A DNA stretch of 64,000 nucleotides from an uncultured Pelagibacteraceae bacterium (GTDB taxonomy: Bacteria > Pseudomonadota > Alphaproteobacteria > Pelagibacterales > Pelagibacteraceae). Location: positions 81,827-145,826 of the forward strand of contig CACEDU010000003.1 of assembly GCA_902558435.1 (NCBI GenBank), read 5' to 3'. Numbering within the stretch: position 1 is the stretch's first letter; each line of letters opens with the position of its first letter. Under the pieces are notes generated by a model. It did no database searches. It had not been told where the DNA came from and worked only from the letters and a program-made list of their open reading frames with translations. The translations under genes and the position numbers were made by a program. Shown here piece after piece: positions 19,384-28,994 of this stretch.

Positions 19384-19416
19384 ATCATTATTAAATTAAT
19401 TTAAAGAGGGGAAAAC

Positions 19417-20427
19417 ATGTTAAAAAAAATAAGTTTTTATTTCACAACATTATTTTTAGCTTTCTCATTAATTGGATCAGCATACGCTGTGACACTAAAA
19501 GCAAGTCACCAATGGCCTGGAACTCCTAGAGCTGATGGTTCTTATGATCCAAGACATGAAATGGTTCAAATAATTGCAGATGAAGTTAAAAAAGCAGGAG
19601 TAGATTTAGATATTAGAATTTATCCAGCTAAATCATTATATAAACCTAAAGAGCAGTGGAAACCAATGACAACTGGTCAGTTGGATATTTCAGCATTTCC
19701 ATTAGCCTATGCATCAAAATTCCATCCAGAATTTGATGCAACATTGATGCCAGGAACAGTTAAAAATCATGACCATGCACTAAGATTTAACAAAGGTCCA
19801 ATGATGACTGAAATTAAGAGAATTATAAATGATGCTGGTGTTGTTGTTCTATCTGATGCTTGGCTTGGTGGCGGTTTTGCATCTAAGTCAAAATGTATTA
19901 AAAATCCATCAGATGCTAAAGGACAAGTAATGAGAGCAGCTGGTAAAGCTTTTAACCAAATGTTAGAGGCAGCAGGCGCTGGTATTCAAAGTATGCCTTC
20001 ATCAGAAATTTATACTGGATTACAAACTGGAGTATTAACAGGTGCAAATACTAGTTCAGGAAGTTTTGTTAGTTACAAAATATATGAGCAAGTAACATGC
20101 GCTACACCTCCAGGAAAATTCGGATTGTGGTTTATGTATGAGCCAATTTTGATGTCAAAAATGAGCTTTGATAAATTAAATTCAAAACAACAAGATGCTT
20201 TAATGAAAGCTGGTAAAGTTGCTGAAAAATATATGACTGCACAAGTTGAAAATTTAGATAAAAAATTTGAGGACGCTTATAAAGCAGCAGGAGTAAAATT
20301 AGTATATATGGATGCAAACGACCATGCGGCTTGGGTTGAGATTGCTAAACAATCTTCACACAAAGCATTTGCTGAAAAAGTTCCAGGTGGCGATAAGCTA
20401 ATGGAAATGGCTTTAGCAGTTAAATAA
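19417..20427 (+). CDS. dctP: TRAP dicarboxylate-type transporter substrate-binding protein
   Basis: Signal peptide; LKASHQWPGTPRADGSYDPRHEMVQIIADEV; GQVMRAAGKAFNQMLEAAGA. Confidence 0.88.
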   Translation: MLKKISFYFTTLFLAFSLIGSAYAVTLKASHQWPGTPRADGSYDPRHEMVQIIADEVKKAGVDLDIRIYPAKSLYKPKEQWKPMTTGQLDISAFPLAYASKFHPEFDATLMPGTVKNHDHALRFNKGPMMTEIKRIINDAGVVVLSDAWLGGGFASKSKCIKNPSDAKGQVMRAAGKAFNQMLEAAGAGIQSMPSSEIYTGLQTGVLTGANTSSGSFVSYKIYEQVTCATPPGKFGLWFMYEPILMSKMSFDKLNSKQQDALMKAGKVAEKYMTAQVENLDKKFEDAYKAAGVKLVYMDANDHAAWVEIAKQSSHKAFAEKVPGGDKLMEMALAVK

Positions 20428-20441
20428 AAAGATATATAAAG

Positions 20442-20477
20442 AACCCCTATTTAAAATATTAAATAGGGGTTTTTTTT
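20442..20477 (+). terminator. Rho-independent terminator-like hairpin abutting the dctQ start codon
   Basis: AACCCCTATTTAA / TTAAATAGGGGTT 13-bp perfect stem, 4-nt loop, T8 tract ending immediately before ATG 20478. Confidence 0.85.
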
Positions 20478-20972
20478 ATGAAACAAAAATATTTAAAATT
20501 CTGTAATTACAGTTCACAAGCATGTGGTGCTTTTGCTGTTTTAGCTCTGCTCCTGTCAATCTTGGTTATTGTCGAGTTAGTTTTTGAAAGATATTTCTTT
20601 CAAAGGGCAATTACATGGCAAACAGAGCTAGTGACAATGCTTTTAGTTGCTTCAACTTTTATTGGAAGTGCTTATGTTTTAAGCGAAAAAGCTCATGTGA
20701 GTATGGAGTGGATTTATGATTTTTTATCAAAGAAAAATATTCTTAGACTCAAAATTTTTACATCTCTAATTAGTTTATTATTTTTTTTAATTTTATTTTA
20801 TTTTGGATATTTAATGGTAGAGGAAGCGTTTACAAAAAACTATTCAACAGGAACTGTTTGGGATCCTCCTTTATGGATACCTTATTCATCAATGATGATT
20901 GGGGCAGCCTTAATGATCCTTCAATATATTGCTGAAATAATTAAACTTATCGACGAGGAAGGTAGTTACTAA
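20478..20972 (+). CDS. dctQ: TRAP transporter small permease
   Basis: Four-TM DctQ-like protein: TWQTELVTMLLVASTFIGSAYVLSEKAHVSMEW. Confidence 0.87.
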   Translation: MKQKYLKFCNYSSQACGAFAVLALLLSILVIVELVFERYFFQRAITWQTELVTMLLVASTFIGSAYVLSEKAHVSMEWIYDFLSKKNILRLKIFTSLISLLFFLILFYFGYLMVEEAFTKNYSTGTVWDPPLWIPYSSMMIGAALMILQYIAEIIKLIDEEGSY

Positions 20973-22303
20973 TGGATCCGTTAATAATAGCAATAATCGT
21001 TGCGGTTTTCACTTTAGTGGTTTTATTTTCTGGAATACCAATTGCATTTGGTTTGAGCTTTGTCTCTATAACATTGTTAGTTGCATTTGAAGGTTTTCAA
21101 ATGTTAGATGTTTTTGCAGAAACATTTTATGCAGGACTAAACTCATTTGTTTTGCTTTCAATTCCAATGTTTATTTTAATGGGAATGGCAGTTGCCAATT
21201 CACCAGCAGGAAAAGATTTATATACAGGGTTAGATAGATGGCTTTGGAGAGTACCAGGTGGATTAGTAATTTCTAACATAGGTGCTTGCTCAATATTTGC
21301 TGCCTTAAGTGGATCAAGTCCTGCTACATGTGCAGCAATTGGAACTATGGGAATACCTGAGATGAGAAAAAGAGGATATTCTGATCAAATTGCAACAGGA
21401 ACAATAGCAGCTGGTGGTACACTTGGAGTTTTAATTCCTCCAAGCATTGTTTTAATTGTTTATGGAATTGCTACAGGAACATCAATTGGAAGATTATTCT
21501 TAAGTGGTTTGATACCTGGATTTATGTTAGCAGGTATGTTTGCTATATGGGCTCTTATACATAGTTATTTTATTGATAAAGCTTCAGCAAAAGCCTTAAA
21601 GAACAGAACACCTCCGACTTTTAAAGAAAAAATTGAGGTGTTGCCAAGAATTTTACCTTTCTTAGCAATTATAGCTGGTGTCCTTTATGTTTTATATGGT
21701 GGTGTTGCAACGCCATCAGAGGCTTCAGGTGTTGGAGCCTTTTTAGTTTTCGTATTAATCGCTGTAGTTTACAAAATTTATCAACCAAAAAAAATCTGGA
21801 ACATTGTTAAAGTATCTATGAAAGAAAGTGTGATGATAATGTTTATCATTGCTGCATCTTATCTATTCGCATTCACTCTTTCGCAACTTTATGTAACTCA
21901 ATCATTAGCACAGAGTATGGTAGAATTAAGTTCAAATAAATGGGTTGTATTTATTTTAATTAATATTTTTCTTTTAATTGCAGGTTTCTTTTTACCACCA
22001 GTAGCAGTTATTGTTATGACTTCAGCGATATTACTGCCAGTTATAACTACTCTTGGATTTGACCCTTATTGGTTTGCAATTGTATTTACGATAAATATGG
22101 AAATTGGTCTTATTACCCCACCTGTTGGGTTAAACCTCTATATAATTAAAGGCATTACACCAGATGTTAGTCTGTCAGAAATATTAAAAGGATCTATACC
22201 TTTTATGATAATTATGGCTTTAGCTATATTAATTTTGTGTATTTTTCCTGAAATTGTTACTTGGCTTCCTGATAAAATAATGGGCAAAAGTTTAGGTTTT
22301 TAA
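20972..22303 (+). CDS. dctM: TRAP transporter large permease
   Basis: SIPMFILMGMAVANSPAGKDLY; GACSIFAALSGSSPATCAAIGTMGIPEMRKRGY. Confidence 0.94.
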   Translation: MDPLIIAIIVAVFTLVVLFSGIPIAFGLSFVSITLLVAFEGFQMLDVFAETFYAGLNSFVLLSIPMFILMGMAVANSPAGKDLYTGLDRWLWRVPGGLVISNIGACSIFAALSGSSPATCAAIGTMGIPEMRKRGYSDQIATGTIAAGGTLGVLIPPSIVLIVYGIATGTSIGRLFLSGLIPGFMLAGMFAIWALIHSYFIDKASAKALKNRTPPTFKEKIEVLPRILPFLAIIAGVLYVLYGGVATPSEASGVGAFLVFVLIAVVYKIYQPKKIWNIVKVSMKESVMIMFIIAASYLFAFTLSQLYVTQSLAQSMVELSSNKWVVFILINIFLLIAGFFLPPVAVIVMTSAILLPVITTLGFDPYWFAIVFTINMEIGLITPPVGLNLYIIKGITPDVSLSEILKGSIPFMIIMALAILILCIFPEIVTWLPDKIMGKSLGF

Positions 22304-22318
22304 TATATAAAAAAAACA

Positions 22319-23626
22319 ATGTTAAATATAAAAAGAATTTTTGAGACTATTGCTGATGCTGGACAAAAGATTTTAGAAAAAAAATCCTTTAAAAGTATTA
22401 CAAAAAAAAGAGATTTATTAGATCTTTGTGATGACCTATTGTCCACAAAAGGCGCAGCTTTTGGAATTACCCTCGCAAGAGATATATTATTTAGATATCA
22501 AAACTTATCTGAAGAAGAAAAAAACAAATTTTTAATCGACGTTAATGAAAAATATAAACCAGATCCATCAAAAATTGATGAAGCTATTAAGAGATATAGT
22601 GACAAGCAAGATGACTATTCAATTCTAAATTTATCAAAAGTAACCTCTGGCATTAGAAAAGAACTATTTGTTAGACTAAACATGGCCCCTAACGGAACTT
22701 CAGAAATTGTATCTTTAAGGGAAGACCTATTAAAATTAATGAAGGATAAACCCGAGTTAAAAAGCCTAGACTATGATTTAATTGATATATTTAAAAATTG
22801 GTTCAACCCAGGATTTTTAAAACTAAGAAAAATAACTTGGGATACTAAAGCTGCAATTTTAGAAAAATTATTGAAATACGAAAAAGTTCATTCAATGAAA
22901 GATATGAACGAATTAAAAAGAAGACTCGGAAAAGATAGAAGGTTTTTTGCTTATTTTCATCCTGCTTTGGAGGATGAGCCTATTATATTTGTTGAAATAG
23001 CTTTAACCAAAGGATTAAGTCAATCGATACAAGAGTTAACAAGACCTTCAGACGAAAAAGTAAAGAACTATGATACAGCAACTTTCTATTCAATAAGCAA
23101 CTGTCAAGATGGTTTATCAAGAGTAACTTTAGGAAATTTTTTAATTAAAAGAGTTGTTTATGAACTTCAAGAAGAACTTCCAGATGTTAAATATTTTGGA
23201 ACCCTATCACCAATGGTGGGATTTGCTGATTGGTTTAAAAAAATGGACAGTACTCAAGCTACTGGGATATTAGGAGAGGCAAACAAAAATAGTTTAGATT
23301 TTTTAAAGTCTTCTGATTTAAAAATTGGAGATAAAAGAATTGCTGATAATAAAGCCTTGATTTGTAAACTAGCGGTAAATTATTTAGCAAAACAGAAAAA
23401 TGATTTTGGTTTTCCAATAAATGATGTTTGTAGATTTCATTTAAAAAATGGAGCAGATATTGACGATATAGCAGTAAATGCAAATGTTTCAGAGGTAGGA
23501 TTTAAAAGATCTTTTGGTGTAATGGTTAATTATCGATATGAATTGGCAAAAATTGAAAAAAATCACCAAGAGTATGTAAACGAGAAGAAAGTTAATATAT
23601 CCAACAAAGTTAAAAAACATGTCTAA
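22319..23626 (+). CDS. Malonyl-CoA decarboxylase
   Basis: RRFFAYFHPALEDEPIIFVEIALTKGL; TATFYSISNCQDGLSRVTLGNFLIKRVVYELQEELPDVKYFGTLSPMVGF. Confidence 0.9.
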   Translation: MLNIKRIFETIADAGQKILEKKSFKSITKKRDLLDLCDDLLSTKGAAFGITLARDILFRYQNLSEEEKNKFLIDVNEKYKPDPSKIDEAIKRYSDKQDDYSILNLSKVTSGIRKELFVRLNMAPNGTSEIVSLREDLLKLMKDKPELKSLDYDLIDIFKNWFNPGFLKLRKITWDTKAAILEKLLKYEKVHSMKDMNELKRRLGKDRRFFAYFHPALEDEPIIFVEIALTKGLSQSIQELTRPSDEKVKNYDTATFYSISNCQDGLSRVTLGNFLIKRVVYELQEELPDVKYFGTLSPMVGFADWFKKMDSTQATGILGEANKNSLDFLKSSDLKIGDKRIADNKALICKLAVNYLAKQKNDFGFPINDVCRFHLKNGADIDDIAVNANVSEVGFKRSFGVMVNYRYELAKIEKNHQEYVNEKKVNISNKVKKHV

Positions 23627-24620
23627 GATTAATAGATTGGTATCAGTTGCTCCTATGATGGATTGCACTGATAGGCATGAAAGATACTTTTTAAGATTGA
23701 TAAGTAAACATGTGCTTCTTTATACAGAAATGGTGGTTTCAGAAGCAATTGATAGAGGAGATAAAGATAAATTATTATCCTTTGATCTAAGAGAAAAACC
23801 AGTTGCTTTACAATTAGGTGGCTCTACGCCAAAATTATTAGCAAATGCTGCCAAAATTGGCGAAGATTATGGTTATGATGAAATTAATTTAAACTTAGGT
23901 TGTCCAAGTAAAAAAGTCCAAAAAAATAGATTTGGCGCATGTTTAATCAAGGAACCAAATTTAGTGGCTGATTGTTTGTCAGAAATGATTAACGCAACAT
24001 CTTTGCCAGTTACAGTTAAGACAAGAATTGGATATGACGATGTTGAGGATTACGAACATTTTTTTAATTTCATAAAAACTTTAAAGGAGACTGGGGTTAA
24101 AACTTTTATAATTCATGCAAGAAAAGCCATGTTAGGTAAATTTACGCCTAAGCAAAATCTTAATATACCTCCATTAAAATATGATTATGTGTATAAACTA
24201 AAGCAAGATTTCAAAGATCTTGAAATAATTATTAATGGTGGTGTCACTTCAGTTGAAGAAGTAAAAGATCATTTAGATAAAGTAGATGGAGCAATGATTG
24301 GAAGATCTGTTTATCATTCTCCTTACCTTTTAGCTGATATTGAAAAAGAGATTTTTAATAATAGTGATGTTAAAGAGCGAGAAGAAATTGTTGAGGAGTT
24401 AATTGACTATGTTAAGGTTCAGGTACAAATGGGTACAAGAGTAAATCAAGTTATGAGACATACACTAGGTTTATTCCATGGACAAACAGGTTCAAGCCAT
24501 TGGAAAAGATATTTGAGTGAAAATATGTGTGTAAGAGATGCGGATGTAAAAAAAATCGATCATATTATGGATAAAGTTAGACTTTCTCCTAAATTACATT
24601 CGGCAGGTCGAATTGATTAA
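23619..24620 (+). CDS. dusA: tRNA-dihydrouridine(20/20a) synthase
   Basis: VSVAPMMDCTDRHERYFLRLISKHVLLYTEMVV; NLNLGCPSKKVQKNRFGACLI. Confidence 0.92.
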   Translation: MSKINRLVSVAPMMDCTDRHERYFLRLISKHVLLYTEMVVSEAIDRGDKDKLLSFDLREKPVALQLGGSTPKLLANAAKIGEDYGYDEINLNLGCPSKKVQKNRFGACLIKEPNLVADCLSEMINATSLPVTVKTRIGYDDVEDYEHFFNFIKTLKETGVKTFIIHARKAMLGKFTPKQNLNIPPLKYDYVYKLKQDFKDLEIIINGGVTSVEEVKDHLDKVDGAMIGRSVYHSPYLLADIEKEIFNNSDVKEREEIVEELIDYVKVQVQMGTRVNQVMRHTLGLFHGQTGSSHWKRYLSENMCVRDADVKKIDHIMDKVRLSPKLHSAGRID

Positions 24621-25443
24621 TACTATTCTTTCTAATCAGTATTATCTTTTAATTTTATTAATGATAATAACTGCTTTTCCTGTAGGATTTTTTGCAGGTT
24701 ACTTTGGGATAGGTGGAGGCCTAATTTCTGTGCCTGTACTTTTTTTTATTTTTGAAACAGCAGATGTCGATGAATCTTATTTGATGCATCTTTCAGTAGG
24801 AACCGCTTTTTCTATTACAATTTTTACTGCTTTTGTATCAGTTATGACTCATAGAAAACATAAAGCTGTAGATACAAATATTTTAAAAACTTATGGTCTA
24901 TTTGTTATATTTGGAGTTTTGCTTGGTACATACATGGCAGCATTGTTAAATACAAAATCTTTGGTTTTATTTTTTACTGTAGTTGTATATTTTTTTGGTG
25001 GATATTTATTACTAGTAAAACAGGAATTAAAAAAAAATAAAAAGTTTAAGTTTCTGCCTAAAGCAACGTTTGGTTTCATATCTGGCTTTATATCTGCACC
25101 TATGGGTATTACAGGAGCTATGATGAATGTTCCAATCCTAAGATATTTTGGATATCCTATAAGTAGAGCAATTGGAAGTTCTGCTGCAATAGGATTTATA
25201 ATAGCATCTATTGGCTCAATTGGTTTTTTGACATCTGGTTTTTTACTAAATGCAAATCTTCCTTTAAGCTTAGGTTTTGTAAATATTCCTGCTTTTTTAA
25301 TATTTATTCCAATTACATCTTTTATGGCTAGAGTTGGAGCAAATATGGTTCACACCACAGATAAAAATAAAACTCAAAGAATGTTTGGGGTATTTTTATA
25401 TGTAATAGGGACTCTCTTTTTGATTAGATTCTTAGATCTTTAA
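24613..25443 (+). CDS. TSUP/TauE-SafE family permease
   Basis: FAGYFGIGGGLISVPVLFF; GFISAPMGITGAMMNVPILRYFG. Confidence 0.83.
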   Translation: MINTILSNQYYLLILLMIITAFPVGFFAGYFGIGGGLISVPVLFFIFETADVDESYLMHLSVGTAFSITIFTAFVSVMTHRKHKAVDTNILKTYGLFVIFGVLLGTYMAALLNTKSLVLFFTVVVYFFGGYLLLVKQELKKNKKFKFLPKATFGFISGFISAPMGITGAMMNVPILRYFGYPISRAIGSSAAIGFIIASIGSIGFLTSGFLLNANLPLSLGFVNIPAFLIFIPITSFMARVGANMVHTTDKNKTQRMFGVFLYVIGTLFLIRFLDL

Positions 25444-26898
25444 TTAAATCTTTTGATCGTATTCACCTATTTTACCAGTTTTTTGAAGCAAATCGTCAAT
25501 AAAATCGAATATTTTTTTCTTTCTTTCATCAGAAGTTGGACTTTCGGTAACGACTACTAGCGAAGGTTTATTAGATGAGGCCCTTATTAAACCCCAAGAG
25601 CCGTCTTTAAAAGAAAATCTGATACCATTTACTGTAAGTATGTCCTCAATTTCCTGATTATCAATTTGAACATTATTTGTTTTTAAATTCTCAATTTGTT
25701 TAATTATTTCTTCAACAACTTGATATTTTTCATTATCCTCACAAAAAGGAGCCATGGTAGGTGATTGATAGGTATTAGGTAATTCACTCATGATCTCACT
25801 CATTTTTTTATGATTATTATTTAGTAAATGGCAAACTTGAATAGCTGAATTTATACCATCATCATATCCGTAACCTAAAGGTTTGTTAAAAAAGAAATGA
25901 CCACTTTTTTCAAAGCCTGCAAGTGCTTTTTCATTATTTACTTTTCTTTTGATATGGGAATGTCCAGTTTTCCAATACAATGTTTCACACAAGTTATTTT
26001 TCAAAACTTCATCTGTTGAATACAGTCCAGTTGACTTAACATCTACAATAAATTTAGACCCCTTATGGTTTGAAGATAAGTTCCTTGCAATCAATAATCC
26101 AATTTTATCTGAAAAAATTTCATTACCATTGTTATCAATTACACCTACACGATCTCCATCTCCATCAAATCCAAATCCGATATCAGCATTATTATCTTTT
26201 ACAGATTCACTTATTGCATGTAACATTTCAAGATCTTCAGGATTAGGATTGTACTTTGGAAAAGTATAGTCCAAATTGCAATCTAGCTCTATTACATCAC
26301 ATCCTATTCCTCTTAAAATATCTGGTGCAAATATTCCTGCTGTTCCATTTCCACAGGCAACTACAGCTTTAATTTTTTTCTTAATTTTATTTTTATTTAT
26401 AAGATCATCTTTATAAACACTTTGAAAATCACTAATTTCTTTTTCATTTCCTTGACCTTCAATAAATTTATTATTTAAGGTTATATCTTTTAATTCTTTC
26501 ATCTCTTCCGGTGCATGGGTTAATCCTTTCTTTATTCCCATCTTTACACCTGTCCAACCATTTTCATTATGACTTGCTGTCACCATTGCAACAGCATCAC
26601 TTTCTAAATTGAATTGTGCAAAATAAACCATCGGTGATAACGCTAATCCCACATCTTCAACATAACAACCGGTTGATATCAGTCCTGTTTTCAAAGCTGA
26701 TTTTATTTCTTCACTATAAGATCTGTAATCATGACCAACTATGATTCTTGGATTACTTTTATTTGTATGATTAATAATTTGTGTTCCTAAACCTTTTCCC
26801 AAATTTGTCACACCTTCTAAATTGATATTATCAGGGTACAACCATCGCGCGTCGTACTCTCTAAAGCCAAAAGGATCAATTTTTATTGAATTATTCAT
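25444..26898 (-). CDS. Phosphomannomutase/phosphoglucomutase
   Basis: FREYDARW; VTASHNENGWTG; GFGFDGDGDRVGVID; GFEKSGHFFF. Confidence 0.9.
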   Translation of the reverse strand: MNNSIKIDPFGFREYDARWLYPDNINLEGVTNLGKGLGTQIINHTNKSNPRIIVGHDYRSYSEEIKSALKTGLISTGCYVEDVGLALSPMVYFAQFNLESDAVAMVTASHNENGWTGVKMGIKKGLTHAPEEMKELKDITLNNKFIEGQGNEKEISDFQSVYKDDLINKNKIKKKIKAVVACGNGTAGIFAPDILRGIGCDVIELDCNLDYTFPKYNPNPEDLEMLHAISESVKDNNADIGFGFDGDGDRVGVIDNNGNEIFSDKIGLLIARNLSSNHKGSKFIVDVKSTGLYSTDEVLKNNLCETLYWKTGHSHIKRKVNNEKALAGFEKSGHFFFNKPLGYGYDDGINSAIQVCHLLNNNHKKMSEIMSELPNTYQSPTMAPFCEDNEKYQVVEEIIKQIENLKTNNVQIDNQEIEDILTVNGIRFSFKDGSWGLIRASSNKPSLVVVTESPTSDERKKKIFDFIDDLLQKTGKIGEYDQKI

Positions 26899-27005
26899 GT
26901 TAATATTTTTATATTTTGTTTATTTTTTTATTGATAATTTTTTCTTAAGTTCTATAAATGTTCTATTGATTTGTTGGTCATATAGTGTATTTACCAAACC
27001 ATCAT

Positions 27006-27020
27006 ACAACATCTAGTTGT
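27006..27020 (+). promoter_or_regulatory. Candidate operator upstream of nrdAB: palindrome ACAACATCTAGTTGT
   Basis: ACAAC-ATCTA-GTTGT; a half-site-like TATAGTGT ends 32 bp upstream at 26988. Confidence 0.35.
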
Positions 27021-27056
27021 TTTACTTAATTAAGTATAGTACAAAAAAGGAGCTAA

Positions 27057-28994
27057 ATGAACAAGATTTTATCACAAGCTATTAGGAAAGCTGTCTCTGA
27101 TTATACACCAAATGTGAATCAAGATCCTAAAGATAAAAGATTAGATTTATTTTCTCTCAACAGCGAAACAGAACTATTTCAAAATTCAAAAGGCATAACA
27201 ATTAAAATTGATAGAAGTAGAGATGATAATTTAACTGACTTTGGAAAAGCTACTCTTAAAGATAGATATTTGGGTGCTAACGAATCTTTTCAAGACTTGT
27301 TTGCTAGAGTTGCAAGTCATTATGCTGATGATAACTTACACGCTCAAAGATTATATAATTACATTAGCAATCTTTGGTTCATGCCAGCAACACCAGTTTT
27401 ATCAAATGGAGGAACTACAAGAGGATTGCCAATATCTTGTTTTCTAAATGAAGCTAGCGATAGCCTTAACGGTATTCTTGATCTATGGAGTGAGAACGTT
27501 TGGCTTGCAGCACGTGGTGGAGGTATCGGAAGCTACTGGGGAAATCTTAGATCAATAGGTGAGAAAATTGGAAGAGTTGGTAAAACCTCAGGCATAATTC
27601 CATTTATTAAAGTGATGGACTCTTTGACTATGGCAATTAGCCAAGGCTCATTAAGAAGAGGCTCTGCAGCTTGTTATATTCCAATAGATCATCCAGAGAT
27701 TGAAGAATTCATTGAAATGAGAAGACCAACTGGAGGAGATCCAAATAGAAAATCATTAAATTTACACCACGGTGTTTTAGTTTCAGATGCATTTATGAGA
27801 GCTGTTGAGCTTGATGAACAATGGGGGCTAAAAAGCCCAAAAGATGGAGCGGTTCAAGCAACAGTTTCTGCAAGAAATTTATGGATAAGATTATTGACAG
27901 CAAGAATTGAAACAGGAGAACCATATATTGTCTTCATTGATACTGTTAACAGACAAATTCCTCAACACCATAAACTTGCTGGTCTTAATGTTAAAACTTC
28001 AAATCTTTGTAGTGAGATTACACTTCCAACAGGAATTGATAAAGATGGAAGAGATAGAACTGCTGTATGCTGCTTGTCATCTTTAAATGTTGAAAAATAT
28101 GATGAGTGGAAAGATGATGAAAACTTTATTCAAGATGTTATGAAATTTTTAGACAATGTTATGACTGACTTTATAGAAAATGCACCTGAGCAATTTAGTG
28201 ATGCAACCTATTCAGCAATGAGAGAACGAAGTGTTGGATTGGGTGTGATGGGACTTCATTCTTATTATCAAAAGAAAATGATCCCTATCGAGTCTGTTAT
28301 GAGTAAAGCTTGGAACAAAAAGATCTTTGAGCATATTCATAAAAATGTTGATAAAGCATCTAAAGATTTGGCAGAGGAAAGAGGACCATGCCCAGATGCT
28401 GCAGATTACGGAATTATGGAGAGGTTTTCTAACAAAACTGCAATAGCTCCTACAGCATCTATATCTATTATATGTGGTGGAACTTCGCCTGGTGTTGAGC
28501 CAATTGCTGCAAATAGTTTCACACATAAAACACTTTCAGGATCATTCAATGTACGTAATAAATATTTAAGAAAATTATTGGAAAAACATGGAAAGGACAC
28601 AGATGAAGTTTGGTCAAGCATTACAACTAACCAAGGGTCTGTTTCACATTTAGATTTCTTAACTCAAGATGAAAAAGACGTTTTTAAAACAGCTTTTGAG
28701 TTAGATCAAAGATGGCTCGTAGATTTAAGTGCGGATAGAACACCTCACATTTCTCAAGCTCAATCTATTAACTTATTTTTACCTGCAGACGTACATAAAA
28801 GGGATTTGCATCAAATTCACTTCCAAGCTTGGAAGAAAGGTTTGAAGAGTCTTTATTACTGCAGGTCTAAATCAATACAGCGTGCTGAAAATGTTAATGA
28901 TGCAAACTCAACAGACATTGCAGCAAACGTCTATAAATCCAAAGAAGAAAATAATAACCAACAAGATTATGAGGAGTGTTTATCGTGTCAGTAG
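27057..28994 (+). CDS. nrdA: Class I ribonucleoside-diphosphate reductase alpha subunit
   Basis: ATPVLSNGGTTRGLPISCFLNEASDSLNGI; NLCSEITLP; C-terminal ECLSCQ. Confidence 0.92.
   Translation: MNKILSQAIRKAVSDYTPNVNQDPKDKRLDLFSLNSETELFQNSKGITIKIDRSRDDNLTDFGKATLKDRYLGANESFQDLFARVASHYADDNLHAQRLYNYISNLWFMPATPVLSNGGTTRGLPISCFLNEASDSLNGILDLWSENVWLAARGGGIGSYWGNLRSIGEKIGRVGKTSGIIPFIKVMDSLTMAISQGSLRRGSAACYIPIDHPEIEEFIEMRRPTGGDPNRKSLNLHHGVLVSDAFMRAVELDEQWGLKSPKDGAVQATVSARNLWIRLLTARIETGEPYIVFIDTVNRQIPQHHKLAGLNVKTSNLCSEITLPTGIDKDGRDRTAVCCLSSLNVEKYDEWKDDENFIQDVMKFLDNVMTDFIENAPEQFSDATYSAMRERSVGLGVMGLHSYYQKKMIPIESVMSKAWNKKIFEHIHKNVDKASKDLAEERGPCPDAADYGIMERFSNKTAIAPTASISIICGGTSPGVEPIAANSFTHKTLSGSFNVRNKYLRKLLEKHGKDTDEVWSSITTNQGSVSHLDFLTQDEKDVFKTAFELDQRWLVDLSADRTPHISQAQSINLFLPADVHKRDLHQIHFQAWKKGLKSLYYCRSKSIQRAENVNDANSTDIAANVYKSKEENNNQQDYEECLSCQ

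Noticed and set aside
26822-27016. ORF 26822-27016 (+) upstream of nrdA
   Set aside because: Covers the 5' end of the phosphomannomutase gene antisense plus the nrdA promoter; no domain features.
27006-27021. Calling ACAACATCTAGTTGT a definite NrdR box
   Set aside because: It is a 15-bp palindrome whose spacing and core differ from the NrdR consensus; kept only as a candidate operator.
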